A DNA stretch of 64,000 bases from Ruegeria lacuscaerulensis (GTDB lineage Bacteria; Pseudomonadota; Alphaproteobacteria; Rhodobacterales; Rhodobacteraceae), in NCBI RefSeq assembly GCF_013031245.1, contig NZ_WPZL01000002.1, forward strand, positions 124,001 through 188,000. Reading direction: 5' to 3'. Under the pieces are notes generated by a model that was not told the DNA's origin, made no database searches, and saw only the letters and a list, made by a program, of their open reading frames with translations. Of the stretch, positions 54,067-62,724 are shown one piece after another; position 1 is the stretch's first letter; every line of letters begins with the position of its first letter. Made by a program: the position numbers and the translations under genes.

Positions 54067-54270
54067 ATGGAAACACGACGAAGATCGGTCGTGAAAGCTG
54101 TGGTGTGGAATGCGATGGGCCTAATCGTGATGACGATGGTTGGGCTGGTCGCCACAGGATCAGCGGCTGTTGGCGGGACATTGGCAATTGTGAACACCGC
54201 CATCGGCCTGACTCTGTACGTGATTTACGAGCGCGTTTGGGCAGGAATCTCGTGGGGCCGAAATGTCTGA
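54067..54270 (+). CDS. DUF2061 membrane protein
   Basis: A 67-residue protein with two membrane helices and the DUF2061 pattern R-R-R-S-V-V-K-A-V-V-W-N-A-M-G near the start and Y-V-I-Y-E-R-V-W at the end. The start at 54067 matches the family; upstream ATGs at 54040 and 54055 are less likely. It overlaps the desaturase gene by 8 bases. The function of DUF2061 is unknown, though it is often beside sulfate assimilation or lipid genes. Confidence 0.75.
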   Translation: METRRRSVVKAVVWNAMGLIVMTMVGLVATGSAAVGGTLAIVNTAIGLTLYVIYERVWAGISWGRNV

Positions 54271-55147
54271 GCGTCCAGGACCCGAGTGGGGCACCTTTGC
54301 CCTGATCCTTGCTTGCTACACCGGATGGCTGGTGGTGATATTCACTCTGCCGGTTTGGTTGGCGATACCAGCGATGGGGCTGGTCGCGGCCTTGCACTCA
54401 TCGCTAACCCATGAGGCGCTGCACGGGCACCCGTTTCGAACCAAATGGCTGAACGAAGCATTGATGGCGCTGCCGTTGACGCTTTTTATCCCATACAACC
54501 GGTTTCGCGACTTGCATCTGGCGCACCACCGGGATGCAACCCTTACCGATCCTTATGATGACCCCGAGTCGAATTACCTTGATCCCAAGGTTTGGAATGC
54601 CTTGTCCAACTGGCAAAGGCGGTTGCTGACCGTAAACAATACACTTCTGGGTCGGATGGCTCTGGGTCCATTAATTGGCCAGTTCGCGTTTACACGGGAT
54701 GAGATGCGTGGAGCGTTGCGTGGGGATCGAAAAATCCTTCTGGCTTGGGCGCTGCACCTGCCGGGTGTCGCTGTGGTTCTGTGGGTCGTTTCCCAGTCTC
54801 CGATGCCGGTCTGGGCTTTTGTGCTGTCGGCTTACATCGGGTTGGGGCTGGTCAAGATCCGCACCTTCCTCGAACATCGCGCGCATGAGGAATCGCGTGC
54901 CCGTACCGTCATTGTCGAAGATCGCGGATTGCTGGCATTTCTGTTTCTGAACAACAATCTGCATGTCGTTCATCACATGAACCCCGGCGCGCCGTGGTAT
55001 CGGTTGCCCGCGCTTTACCGCGCGGAGAAGGATCGCTATCAGGCCTGTAACGAGGCTTATGTCTATCGCTCATACGCCGAGATTTTCCGGGCCTATTTCT
55101 GGCGAGCCAAGGATCCGGTTGCGCATCCTCTCTGGCCAAAGGGTTGA
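54263..55147 (+). CDS. Membrane fatty acid desaturase/hydroxylase family protein
   Basis: A 294-residue membrane di-iron enzyme with histidine boxes H-E-A-L-H (near 50), H-L-A-H-H (near 85-89) and H-V-V-H-H (near 231-235), plus four or more hydrophobic helices. It belongs to the desaturase superfamily that includes acyl desaturases and carotenoid ketolases/hydroxylases; the substrate is not clear. It overlaps the DUF2061 gene by 8 bases, so the two are translated together. A different desaturase is encoded at 18744-19634. Confidence 0.83.
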   Translation: MSERPGPEWGTFALILACYTGWLVVIFTLPVWLAIPAMGLVAALHSSLTHEALHGHPFRTKWLNEALMALPLTLFIPYNRFRDLHLAHHRDATLTDPYDDPESNYLDPKVWNALSNWQRRLLTVNNTLLGRMALGPLIGQFAFTRDEMRGALRGDRKILLAWALHLPGVAVVLWVVSQSPMPVWAFVLSAYIGLGLVKIRTFLEHRAHEESRARTVIVEDRGLLAFLFLNNNLHVVHHMNPGAPWYRLPALYRAEKDRYQACNEAYVYRSYAEIFRAYFWRAKDPVAHPLWPKG

Positions 55148-55168
55148 TTTAGCTACACAAGGGACTCC

Positions 55169-56071
55169 ATGAGTTTGTGGATTCCCGTCACCATCGCCGC
55201 CGCATCGTTTCAAACGGTGCGGTTTATGCTGCAAAAGTCACTCAGCAGCGTAAAACTGACCGCCGCTGGGGCGACCTTTGCCCGCTTTGCCTATTCGATG
55301 CCTTTGGCGGTTCTCGGGTTAGTCATTGCGTTGCTGTTGACCGGGTTCAGCCTGCCGCCGTTTACCGGGTTGTTTTGGCTGTTCGCGGCCATAGGCGGGA
55401 CCGCGCAAATTCTGGCGACAATCTGTGTCGTTGCCCTATTCAAACAGCGTAACTTTGCGGTCGGGATCACCTTCAAGAAAACTGAGGTCATCCAGACCGC
55501 AATCGTCGGTTTTCTCGTACTGGGTGATCAGGTCTCATCAGGTGCGCTGGCAGCAATCATTCTTGGGCTTGCGGCGGTGCTGTTGTTATCGAAAAATCCC
55601 GGAGGGGACGGCGTTTGGTGGCAGCACCTGTCCAATCGCGCTTCGCGTCTTGGGCTGGGGTCCGGCGTGTTGTTTGCCTTTTCCTCGGTCAGCTATCGCG
55701 GTGCGTCGTTGGAGTTGGGGGATATCGACGCGTGGTTTCGCGCATTGATCACTTTGGCTGTGGTGGTGTCGTTCCAATTCCTCAGCATGGGAATATGGCT
55801 GCTGTGGCGCGACCGGGCCGAGTTGCGGGCGGTTTGGGACACGCGCCAGACCGGCGTGTTCGTTGGTCTGACCAGCTTGTGTGGATCGTTCTGTTGGTTC
55901 TTTGCGTTTACGCTGCAGAACGCGGCCTACGTCAAGGCGCTGGGTCAGGTGGAACTGATCCTCAGCCTTTTCGCCTCGATCCTGTTTTTCCGGGAAACCA
56001 TCACCCGGCGCGAAATCGCCGGGATGACACTGCTTGGCGCTTCGATACTGGCGCTGGTGCTGGCTATTTAG
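55169..56071 (+). CDS. EamA/DMT-superfamily permease
   Basis: A 300-residue protein with about ten membrane helices in two EamA repeats. It differs from the other two DMT proteins in this window in having A-S-F-Q-T-V-R-F-M-L-Q-K in helix 1 and a charged loop W-R-D-R-A-E-L-R-A-V-W near the middle. It follows the desaturase gene by 21 bases, so they may be co-transcribed. The end overlaps the convergent helicase gene by 4 bases. Substrate is unknown. Confidence 0.8.
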   Translation: MSLWIPVTIAAASFQTVRFMLQKSLSSVKLTAAGATFARFAYSMPLAVLGLVIALLLTGFSLPPFTGLFWLFAAIGGTAQILATICVVALFKQRNFAVGITFKKTEVIQTAIVGFLVLGDQVSSGALAAIILGLAAVLLLSKNPGGDGVWWQHLSNRASRLGLGSGVLFAFSSVSYRGASLELGDIDAWFRALITLAVVVSFQFLSMGIWLLWRDRAELRAVWDTRQTGVFVGLTSLCGSFCWFFAFTLQNAAYVKALGQVELILSLFASILFFRETITRREIAGMTLLGASILALVLAI

Positions 56072-57426
56072 CCGGCGCGGCGTTCATCAAAACTGAGGGC
56101 AATGAAACTGGGCAGGTGATCGCCCATACCCACTACGGTGCGTCCGCCGTCGTCTCGGCGGCCTCGGCCCTTGGGCTCTTTGTCCTTTTTGCGGTCGCTT
56201 TTCTTGCTTTCGCTCTTTTTGCCCTCAGAAGACCTGGTCTTCTTCTCCGGCTTTTGGGTATCAGCCTTGGGCTCTTCCTTGACCGGGTTTTCGATCCGCG
56301 GGATTTCCTTCTGGATCAGTTTTTCAATCGCATCCAGAGCCTTTTCATCGCGGCCTGAACAGATCGTGATGGCCTTACCTTCACGGCCTGCGCGGCCCGT
56401 ACGGCCGATGCGGTGCACATAATCCTCGGGGTGCCCGGGGACGTCGAAATTGATCACGTGGCTGACCGACGGCACGTCCAGCCCGCGTGCGGCCACATCC
56501 GACGCGATCAGCAATCGCAATGACCCGTCACGGAATCCTTCCAGCGTTTTCGTCCGCTGCGACTGATCCAGATCGCCATGGATAGCGGCGGCATCATAGC
56601 CATATTTCTTCAGCGATTTTGCGCAGATATCCACATCGGTCTTGCGGTTGCAGAAGATGATTGCGTTGGTGCATTTCTCGCCTTCTGCGTCGATCAACGC
56701 GCGCAGAACCTTGCGCTTGGCGCTGGCCTCACGGTCGCGGCGGCCGCCTTTGAACATGACCACGCCCTGTTCGATGGTCTCGGATGCGGTGGCCTGACGA
56801 GCGACCTCGATCCGCGCAGGGGCTGACAGGAACGTGTCAGTGATCCGCTCGATCTCGGAGGCCATGGTGGCAGAGAAAAACAGCGTCTGACGAGTGAATG
56901 GCGTCAGCGAGAAGATGCGTTCGATATCGGGAATAAAGCCCATGTCCAGCATCCGGTCGGCTTCATCCACCACCATGATCTGAACGCCGGTCAGCAGCAG
57001 CTTGCCGCGTTCGAAATGGTCCAGCAGTCGGCCCGGCGTGGCGATCAGAACGTCAACACCCCGGTCGATCAACGCCTCTTGTTCCTTGAAGCTGACGCCG
57101 CCGATCAGCAGTGCTTTGGTCAGTTTCAGGTGCTTGGAGTAGGTGTCGAAGTTCTCGGCTACCTGCGCCGCCAGTTCCCGCGTCGGGCACAGCACTAGTG
57201 AGCGCGGCATGCGCGCACGTGCGCGGCCCCGGGCCAGCAATGTGATCATCGGCAGGGTGAAGCTGGCAGTCTTGCCGGTTCCCGTCTGGGCGATACCCAG
57301 CACGTCGCGACCCTCAAGCGCGGGTGGAATGGCGCCTTCCTGGATCGGGGTAGGCGTTTCGTATCCGGCTTCCTCAATGGCTTTGAGGACCTTCGGGTTC
57401 AGGTTCAGTTCGTTAAACTTTGTCAT
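56068..57426 (-). CDS. DEAD-box RNA helicase, RhlE type
   Basis: A 452-residue ATP-dependent RNA helicase. Motifs are in order: Q motif (T-P-T-P-I-Q), I (A-Q-T-G-T-G-K-T near 47-54), Ia (P-T-R-E-L-A), II (D-E-A-D), III (S-A-T), IV-V (A-T-D-style region S-D-V-A-A-R-G-L-D) and VI (H-R-I-G-R-T-G-R-A-G-R). A long Lys/Arg/Ser/Glu-rich tail follows from about residue 390, useful for unspecific RNA binding. Such proteins aid rRNA maturation and cold growth. The start at 57426 gives the usual M-T-K-F-N-E-L; upstream codons to 57537 look non-coding. Confidence 0.9.
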   Translation of the reverse strand: MTKFNELNLNPKVLKAIEEAGYETPTPIQEGAIPPALEGRDVLGIAQTGTGKTASFTLPMITLLARGRARARMPRSLVLCPTRELAAQVAENFDTYSKHLKLTKALLIGGVSFKEQEALIDRGVDVLIATPGRLLDHFERGKLLLTGVQIMVVDEADRMLDMGFIPDIERIFSLTPFTRQTLFFSATMASEIERITDTFLSAPARIEVARQATASETIEQGVVMFKGGRRDREASAKRKVLRALIDAEGEKCTNAIIFCNRKTDVDICAKSLKKYGYDAAAIHGDLDQSQRTKTLEGFRDGSLRLLIASDVAARGLDVPSVSHVINFDVPGHPEDYVHRIGRTGRAGREGKAITICSGRDEKALDAIEKLIQKEIPRIENPVKEEPKADTQKPEKKTRSSEGKKSESKKSDRKKDKEPKGRGRRDDGGRTVVGMGDHLPSFIALSFDERRAG

Positions 57427-57612
57427 GTATGTCCGGTTCATGCGGACACTAGACCTGGCCCGCGCGTCTAAGGTTTGCCGGGCCCGGATGGCCATACGCT
57501 GTATTGCGTTATTTCGGCTTGGACGGGGACATAACAAAAACGCTGGTCAGGGTCAAATGAAGACCTCTTAATGGTGTTCGGTGCTTCAGCGATGCAGATT
57601 TTACGCAACAAT

Positions 57613-58554
57613 TCAGATACTTCCGGGAAAGTGTTTCCTGAGTTTTTGGTCCAGATCAAGGGGCCGGTGGCGGATCATGCCATGCTGTTCAAGGCGCGCG
57701 CGCACGTCCGGGGTTGAGCCGCTCATCTCATTGAAAAATGCGCGCAGCCCGGCTGTGCCTTCTTCGGCTTCGATCCAACTGAGCAGTTCGTTCATGTTCA
57801 TCCCGCCCAACTCGCGCGGGACATTGGGGCTCATGCCGGCTTGGTATGAGCCCCGTTCGAGCCGAAATTGAAAATGCGCCCGCCAGTGCTCCCAGTCAGG
57901 GGCATGCCGGTGGCACAGATCGACTCCAGACAACTCAGCTTTGCGGGGCAGCCTCTCGCCGTTCTGAAAAAGGCTATGGATGCGGTAACTGATCCGGGGC
58001 AGGCCGGTGCGCGCAAAGACTTTGCCCTGCACATGGCTGAGGAAACCACATTTAACAAAGGCACCGTAATTTTGATACACCGCCTGTACGATTGCCTCGC
58101 GATTCTGGCTGGCCGGGATGTATGCCTTGTACAAGTCGGCTCCGCCAGCCATCGCTTCGATTGGGCGGACGCGTACGACGGGGATGTGGTCCGGAACCTC
58201 CGCAAGATGTTGAACTATGGGCCGCTCTGACCACAGGAACTCATCCACGTCGATATGAACCAGCCAGTCCAAATCCGTTTTGCGATAGGTAAAAGTTGCG
58301 TTGGCTGTCTGACGGGTTTGGTGTTTTTCAGGCCTTTCGCGCTTTCTGTTGGCCCAGAAACCGTCGTCGCAGTTGCGGACTTCGATTTTGGGATGCCGGT
58401 TGAGCGTGTTGAAGGCCTTGGGGTTGGGTTCGTCCAGATACAGGTGCATCCGGTCGACCCCAAGGTCCAGGTGATAGGCTGCAAACCGCAGAATATCGAG
58501 GGCCGAGCCCCGTACGGTCGAGACAATGCCCCAGCTCGGTATGCTATCCCCCAT
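57613..58554 (-). CDS. Glycosyltransferase family 2-like protein
   Basis: A 313-residue soluble glycosyltransferase of the Glyco_tranf_2_4 group. The metal/nucleotide-sugar region is L-V-H-I-D-V-D-E-F (near 98-106). W-G-I-V-S-T-V-R-G near the start and L-D-L-G-V-D-R-M-H-L-Y-L-D-E-P-N mark the GT-A fold. Members are often linked to surface polysaccharide or glycolipid synthesis. It lies 18 bases downstream of prfC on the same strand, but is functionally unrelated. Donor and acceptor are unknown. Confidence 0.78.
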   Translation of the reverse strand: MGDSIPSWGIVSTVRGSALDILRFAAYHLDLGVDRMHLYLDEPNPKAFNTLNRHPKIEVRNCDDGFWANRKRERPEKHQTRQTANATFTYRKTDLDWLVHIDVDEFLWSERPIVQHLAEVPDHIPVVRVRPIEAMAGGADLYKAYIPASQNREAIVQAVYQNYGAFVKCGFLSHVQGKVFARTGLPRISYRIHSLFQNGERLPRKAELSGVDLCHRHAPDWEHWRAHFQFRLERGSYQAGMSPNVPRELGGMNMNELLSWIEAEEGTAGLRAFFNEMSGSTPDVRARLEQHGMIRHRPLDLDQKLRKHFPGSI

Positions 58555-58572
58555 ATGCGGCCCTCGGGCCGA

Positions 58573-60180
58573 TCACGTCATCATTTCCTTGGTCGCCGTC
58601 AGGTTCAGCGCCGGGTAATCCCGCACGACCCGGTCGATGTCCCATTGCAGACGGGTCAGATAGACGATGTCGCCGTCGTGGTCATGGGCGATGTGCTGCT
58701 TGTTGGCGTTGACGAATTTGTCGACCTCAGCCTTGTCACCGCTGACCCATCGGGCCGAGGTGAATTGTGAGGCTTCGAACCGTACAGGCAGGCCGTATTC
58801 CATCTCAATCCGGCTGGCGAGCACTTCGAATTGCAGCGCGCCGACGACGCCCACGATAAAGCCCGAACCGATTGACGGCTTGAAGACCTTGGCAGCGCCT
58901 TCCTCAGCGAATTGCATCAGGGCTTTTTCCAGGTGCTTGGCTTTCATCGGATCGCCCGCACGTACGCCTTGCAGCAGTTCCGGCGCGAATGACGGAATGC
59001 CGGTCACGCGCAGGGCCTCGCCTTCGGTCAGAGTGTCGCCGATGCGAAGTTGGCCGTGATTGGGGATGCCGATGATATCGCCGGCCCAGGCCTCTTCGGC
59101 CAGTTCACGGTCAGAGGCCAGAAACAGCACCGGGTTCGAGATTGCCATCGGCTTTTTCGACCGCACGTGGGTCAGTTTCATGCCACGCTTAAAGTGACCG
59201 CTTGCCATACGAACAAACGCCACGCGGTCGCGGTGCTTAGGGTCCATATTGGCCTGCACCTTGAAAACAAAACCGGCGACTTTCTTTTCCTCGGGCGCGA
59301 TCTGGCGTGGCTGTGCCGATTGCACCTGCGGCTGCGGGCCATAAGCGCCGATTCCCTCCATCAGTTCTTTCACTCCGAACGAGTTGATCGCCGAGCCGAA
59401 CCAGATTGGGGTCATATGCCCTTCAAGAACAGCCTGCGGATCCAGCGCGGGCAGAAGCTCGCGCGCCATCTCGACCTCTTCGAGAAGCTTGTCCAGCAGG
59501 TGCTCAGGCACGTGTTCGGCCAGCCTGGGGTCGTCCAGCCCGTTGATCTCGATGCTTTCGGCCACCTTGTTGCGGTCGGCGCGGTCCATCAGTTCCAGCC
59601 GGTCACGCAGCATGTCATAGCAACCGATGAAATCCCGGCCCACGCCAATTGGCCACGAGGCCGGGGTGACGTCGATGGCCAACATTTCCTGAATTTCGTC
59701 GATTATCTCGAACGTGTCGCGGCTTTCGCGGTCCATCTTGTTACAGAAGGTCAGGATCGGCAGATCGCGCAGACGGCAGACCTCGAACAATTTCTGGGTC
59801 TGGCTTTCAACGCCCTTCGCGCCATCGATCACCATCACCGCCGCATCCACCGCCGTCAGGGTGCGATAGGTATCCTCGGAGAAATCCGAGTGACCGGGCG
59901 TGTCGACCAGATTGAACCGGAAATCCCTATAGTCGAAAGACATGGCAGAGGCTGATACCGAAATGCCCCGATCCTTCTCCATCTGCATGAAGTCCGACCG
60001 AGTCCGCCGCGCCTCACCTTTGGCGCGCACCTGACCGGCCATCTGAATAGCACCTCCGTACAGAAGGAACTTTTCAGTCAGCGTCGTCTTGCCCGCATCC
60101 GGGTGCGAGATGATGGCGAATGTCCGGCGACGGGCAATCTCAGGCGGTAGTACGGGTTGGTTCGAGGCGGTATCAAGCAT
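58573..60180 (-). CDS. prfC: Peptide chain release factor 3
   Basis: A 535-residue translational GTPase that helps release RF1 and RF2 from the ribosome. G motifs: S-H-P-D-A-G-K-T-T (G1, near 26-34), D-T-P-G-H-S-D-F (G3), N-K-M-D (G4). The G2 region I-S-V-S-A-S-A-M and the RF3-type C-terminal domains follow. The open frame runs to 60363, but the first 61 codons look non-coding, so the ATG at 60180 was used. It is the second translation-termination locus in the window, apart from prfA/prmC. Confidence 0.94.
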   Translation of the reverse strand: MLDTASNQPVLPPEIARRRTFAIISHPDAGKTTLTEKFLLYGGAIQMAGQVRAKGEARRTRSDFMQMEKDRGISVSASAMSFDYRDFRFNLVDTPGHSDFSEDTYRTLTAVDAAVMVIDGAKGVESQTQKLFEVCRLRDLPILTFCNKMDRESRDTFEIIDEIQEMLAIDVTPASWPIGVGRDFIGCYDMLRDRLELMDRADRNKVAESIEINGLDDPRLAEHVPEHLLDKLLEEVEMARELLPALDPQAVLEGHMTPIWFGSAINSFGVKELMEGIGAYGPQPQVQSAQPRQIAPEEKKVAGFVFKVQANMDPKHRDRVAFVRMASGHFKRGMKLTHVRSKKPMAISNPVLFLASDRELAEEAWAGDIIGIPNHGQLRIGDTLTEGEALRVTGIPSFAPELLQGVRAGDPMKAKHLEKALMQFAEEGAAKVFKPSIGSGFIVGVVGALQFEVLASRIEMEYGLPVRFEASQFTSARWVSGDKAEVDKFVNANKQHIAHDHDGDIVYLTRLQWDIDRVVRDYPALNLTATKEMMT

Positions 60181-60289
60181 GCACGCGCGTATAGGCGGGG
60201 AATCCTGCCGAAGCAAGACAAAGGGGGTGTTCAGAATCACGGCGTTGTGGCAATAAGAACATATAGTGAACAAATAATGGAGTGGATCA

Positions 60290-60652
60290 ATGAATTTGAA
60301 GGAAATTGCTGACGAACTGGTTGCCGGATGCCGCGAGGATCGGGCCAAGGAAAACCTGAGCAAACTCTACGCGCCGGATGCCGTTTCCGTCGAAGCGATG
60401 GAGATGGAGGGCATGGGGCGCGAGACTCATGGCGTCGATGCCATCCGCGGTAAACACGAATGGTGGGAAGGTGCGCATGAAGTCTCTGGCGCATCGGTCA
60501 GCGACCCGTTCATTCATGGTGACGACCGCTTTGCCGTGATCTTCGAAGTGCAGGGTAAGGTGAAGGAAAGCGGTGAGACGTTCGACATGCGCGAAGTGGG
60601 TATCTATCACGTCGCTGATGGCAAGATCGTGCGGGAAGAGTTCTTCTATTAA
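60290..60652 (+). CDS. SnoaL-like (NTF2-fold) protein
   Basis: A 120-residue NTF2-like/SnoaL protein. The helical start L-K-E-I-A-D-E-L-V-A-G-C-R-E-D, the Y-A-P-D-A-V-S-V-E segment and the ending Y-H-V-A-D-G-K-I-V-R-E-E-F-F-Y fit the fold, which makes a conical pocket for a small hydrophobic ligand or substrate. An AATGGAG site precedes the ATG. It is followed by an SDR gene (75 bases), so it could work on the same compound. No catalytic residue can be named. Confidence 0.78.
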   Translation: MNLKEIADELVAGCREDRAKENLSKLYAPDAVSVEAMEMEGMGRETHGVDAIRGKHEWWEGAHEVSGASVSDPFIHGDDRFAVIFEVQGKVKESGETFDMREVGIYHVADGKIVREEFFY

Positions 60653-60727
60653 CCCGTCATTGCCAATCTGGTCTTCTCTGTCTGGCCGGTGCTAGACATT
60701 CAGGCAACAACAGATGGGGAGGATCAG

Positions 60728-61507
60728 ATGAATCTGGGAATTCAGGGAAAACGCGCGCTGGTCTGTGCCAGCAGCAAAGGGCTGGGACTGGGTTGTGCCG
60801 AGGCTCTGGCGGCTGCCGGTGTTGATCTGGTGATGAATGCGCGCGGGGCAGAGGCACTGGAAGCCGAGGCTGCGCGGCTGCGGTCCGAACACGGTGTGGA
60901 CGTGCAGACTGTGGCCTGTGATGTGACTTCACCCGAAGGTCAGGCGCAGGTGATCGACGTAACGCAGGGCGTTGATATCCTTGTGACAAATGCCGGTGGC
61001 CCGCCGCCAGGTCTATGGTCGGATTGGGATCGGGACGACTTCATCAAGGCTCTGGACAGCAATATGCTGACACCGATCGCCTTCATGAAGGCACTGCTGC
61101 CGGGCATGATGGACAAGGGCTGGGGCCGGGTGGTCAACATCACCTCGCAGTCGGTGCGCGCACCAATACCAGGTCTGGGATTGTCGAATGCCGCGCGGAC
61201 CGGGCTGACCGGTTATGTTGCGGGTACGGCGCGGCAGGTCGCGCCTCAAGGTGTGACAATCAACAATCTGCTCCCTGGCATTCATGCGACGGATCGGGCG
61301 AATTCTCTGGATGGCGGCGTAGCAGCAAAAAAAGGAATTTCCCTGGACGAAGCCCGGGCCGAACGTGCTGCAACGATCCCGGCACGCCGTTACGGTACGC
61401 GGCAAGAATTCGGAGCCGTCTGTGCGTTCTTATGCTCGCAGCATGCGGGCTACATCGTCGGGCAGAATATCCTGCTTGACGGTGGCGGAACCAATCTGAC
61501 GGTGTGA
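60728..61507 (+). CDS. SDR family oxidoreductase
   Basis: A 259-residue SDR with the NAD(P) motif A-S-S-K-G-L-G-L-G (14-22), N-A-G-G-P-P (near 91), the catalytic Ser in T-S-Q-S-V-R and a C-terminal G-Q-N-I-L-L-D-G-G. The catalytic Tyr-x3-Lys is modified: where Y-x-x-x-K is expected the sequence reads G-L-S-N-A-A-R-T-G-L-T, so the tyrosine is replaced. This occurs in a known SDR subgroup of uncertain activity. Its stop overlaps the possible GTG start of the AlkC-like gene. Confidence 0.75.
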   Translation: MNLGIQGKRALVCASSKGLGLGCAEALAAAGVDLVMNARGAEALEAEAARLRSEHGVDVQTVACDVTSPEGQAQVIDVTQGVDILVTNAGGPPPGLWSDWDRDDFIKALDSNMLTPIAFMKALLPGMMDKGWGRVVNITSQSVRAPIPGLGLSNAARTGLTGYVAGTARQVAPQGVTINNLLPGIHATDRANSLDGGVAAKKGISLDEARAERAATIPARRYGTRQEFGAVCAFLCSQHAGYIVGQNILLDGGGTNLTV

Positions 61508-61509
61508 CG

Positions 61510-62622
61510 ATGGCGCAAAATTTCTCGTTGAAAGATCAATTGTTTAACGCAGAAAAGACCCATTATCTGGCGGGGCTTTTTGCTGAGGCTGAGCCATCCT
61601 TTGACGCACAGGCGTTTCAGGAACAGGTCATGTCACGCCTGTTAGATCTTGAGTTGAAAGAACGGATGGCCTGGATCGCTGAGTGCCTGCAAAAGGCGGT
61701 GCCCGGTGACTTACCAACTGTCGCGCCCGTCCTGTTGCGGGCTTTGCCGCCACCGCTGGACCCTAACAGGACAGATGACGATTTCGGCGATTTCATCTTT
61801 GCCTCTTTAGGAGATTGGGTGGTGGCCGTCGGGCTGGAACATCCCGATCTGGCTTTGGACGTTATCGAGGAATTGACCCAGAGATTTTCGATGGAATGGG
61901 CCATTCGACCGTTTCTCAACCGTTATCCCGATCATGTTCTGGCCCGTATGGAGGGCTGGTGCGGGCACGCAAGCTATCATGTGCGCCGTCTGGTCAGCGA
62001 AAGTACGCGGCCACGGTTGCCCTGGGGGCAGGCGGTTGGATTGGATTTGACCGACCCGCTGCCATTGTTGGATCGGCTTCACTCTGACCGAACCCGTTAT
62101 GTCACGCGGTCCGTAGCGAACCATCTGAACGACATTACCCAGAAAAACCCTGAACTGGTGCTGGATCTTTTGCAGGACTGGGAGCGTTCCGCGCGGCAGG
62201 ACCAGGAAGAACTGCGATGGATGACCGCGCATACACTGCGCGGGCTCGTGAAATCAGGCCATCCGCGGGCGATGAAGATACTTGGCTATGACCCGGACGT
62301 GCCGGTTGCGGTATCGGTTCGACTGAAAGGTGATGCGCGGATTGGCGAGGCGCTGGAATTTAATGTCGAACTAAACGGTGTCGGAGCGCAACCTGTTCTG
62401 GTTGACTATATCATTCATTTTCAAAGGCCTGGAGGAAAAACCTCAGCCAAGGTTCACAAACTCAAACAAGCTTCTTTGCGCGATGGAAAACTAAGTCTGA
62501 GAAAAAAACACAAACTCAAAGGCGATGCCACTACGTTCAAACTGGTTCCCGGCACGCACCGGTTGGAAATTCAAGTAAACGGTTGCATTCGTGCAGGCAT
62601 TGAATTCGAGTTGCTGGGCTAG
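61510..62622 (+). CDS. AlkC-like DNA alkylation repair glycosylase with Ig-like tail
   Basis: A 370-residue protein. Residues about 10-260 form a HEAT-like repeat array with A-S-Y-H-V-R-R-L-V-S-E-S-T-R-P-R-L-P-W near 155-173, the mark of AlkC-type glycosylases that excise 3-methyladenine and other alkylated bases without flipping them. The C-terminal 100 residues look like an immunoglobulin-like beta domain (V-S-V-R-L-K-G-D-A to the end), as in one AlkC subgroup. A GTG at 61504 overlapping the SDR stop is an alternative start. The operon partner SDR is odd for a DNA repair gene. Confidence 0.8.
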   Translation: MAQNFSLKDQLFNAEKTHYLAGLFAEAEPSFDAQAFQEQVMSRLLDLELKERMAWIAECLQKAVPGDLPTVAPVLLRALPPPLDPNRTDDDFGDFIFASLGDWVVAVGLEHPDLALDVIEELTQRFSMEWAIRPFLNRYPDHVLARMEGWCGHASYHVRRLVSESTRPRLPWGQAVGLDLTDPLPLLDRLHSDRTRYVTRSVANHLNDITQKNPELVLDLLQDWERSARQDQEELRWMTAHTLRGLVKSGHPRAMKILGYDPDVPVAVSVRLKGDARIGEALEFNVELNGVGAQPVLVDYIIHFQRPGGKTSAKVHKLKQASLRDGKLSLRKKHKLKGDATTFKLVPGTHRLEIQVNGCIRAGIEFELLG

Positions 62623-62724
62623 CGCTGTGCTCTCACGCTATCGTCAGAATACAGACCCTCGGATTGAAGAGGACGCGCCGCTGGATTAGTTGCTGTGCAG
62701 CCACTGGGAAAAGGGATAGCTGCG

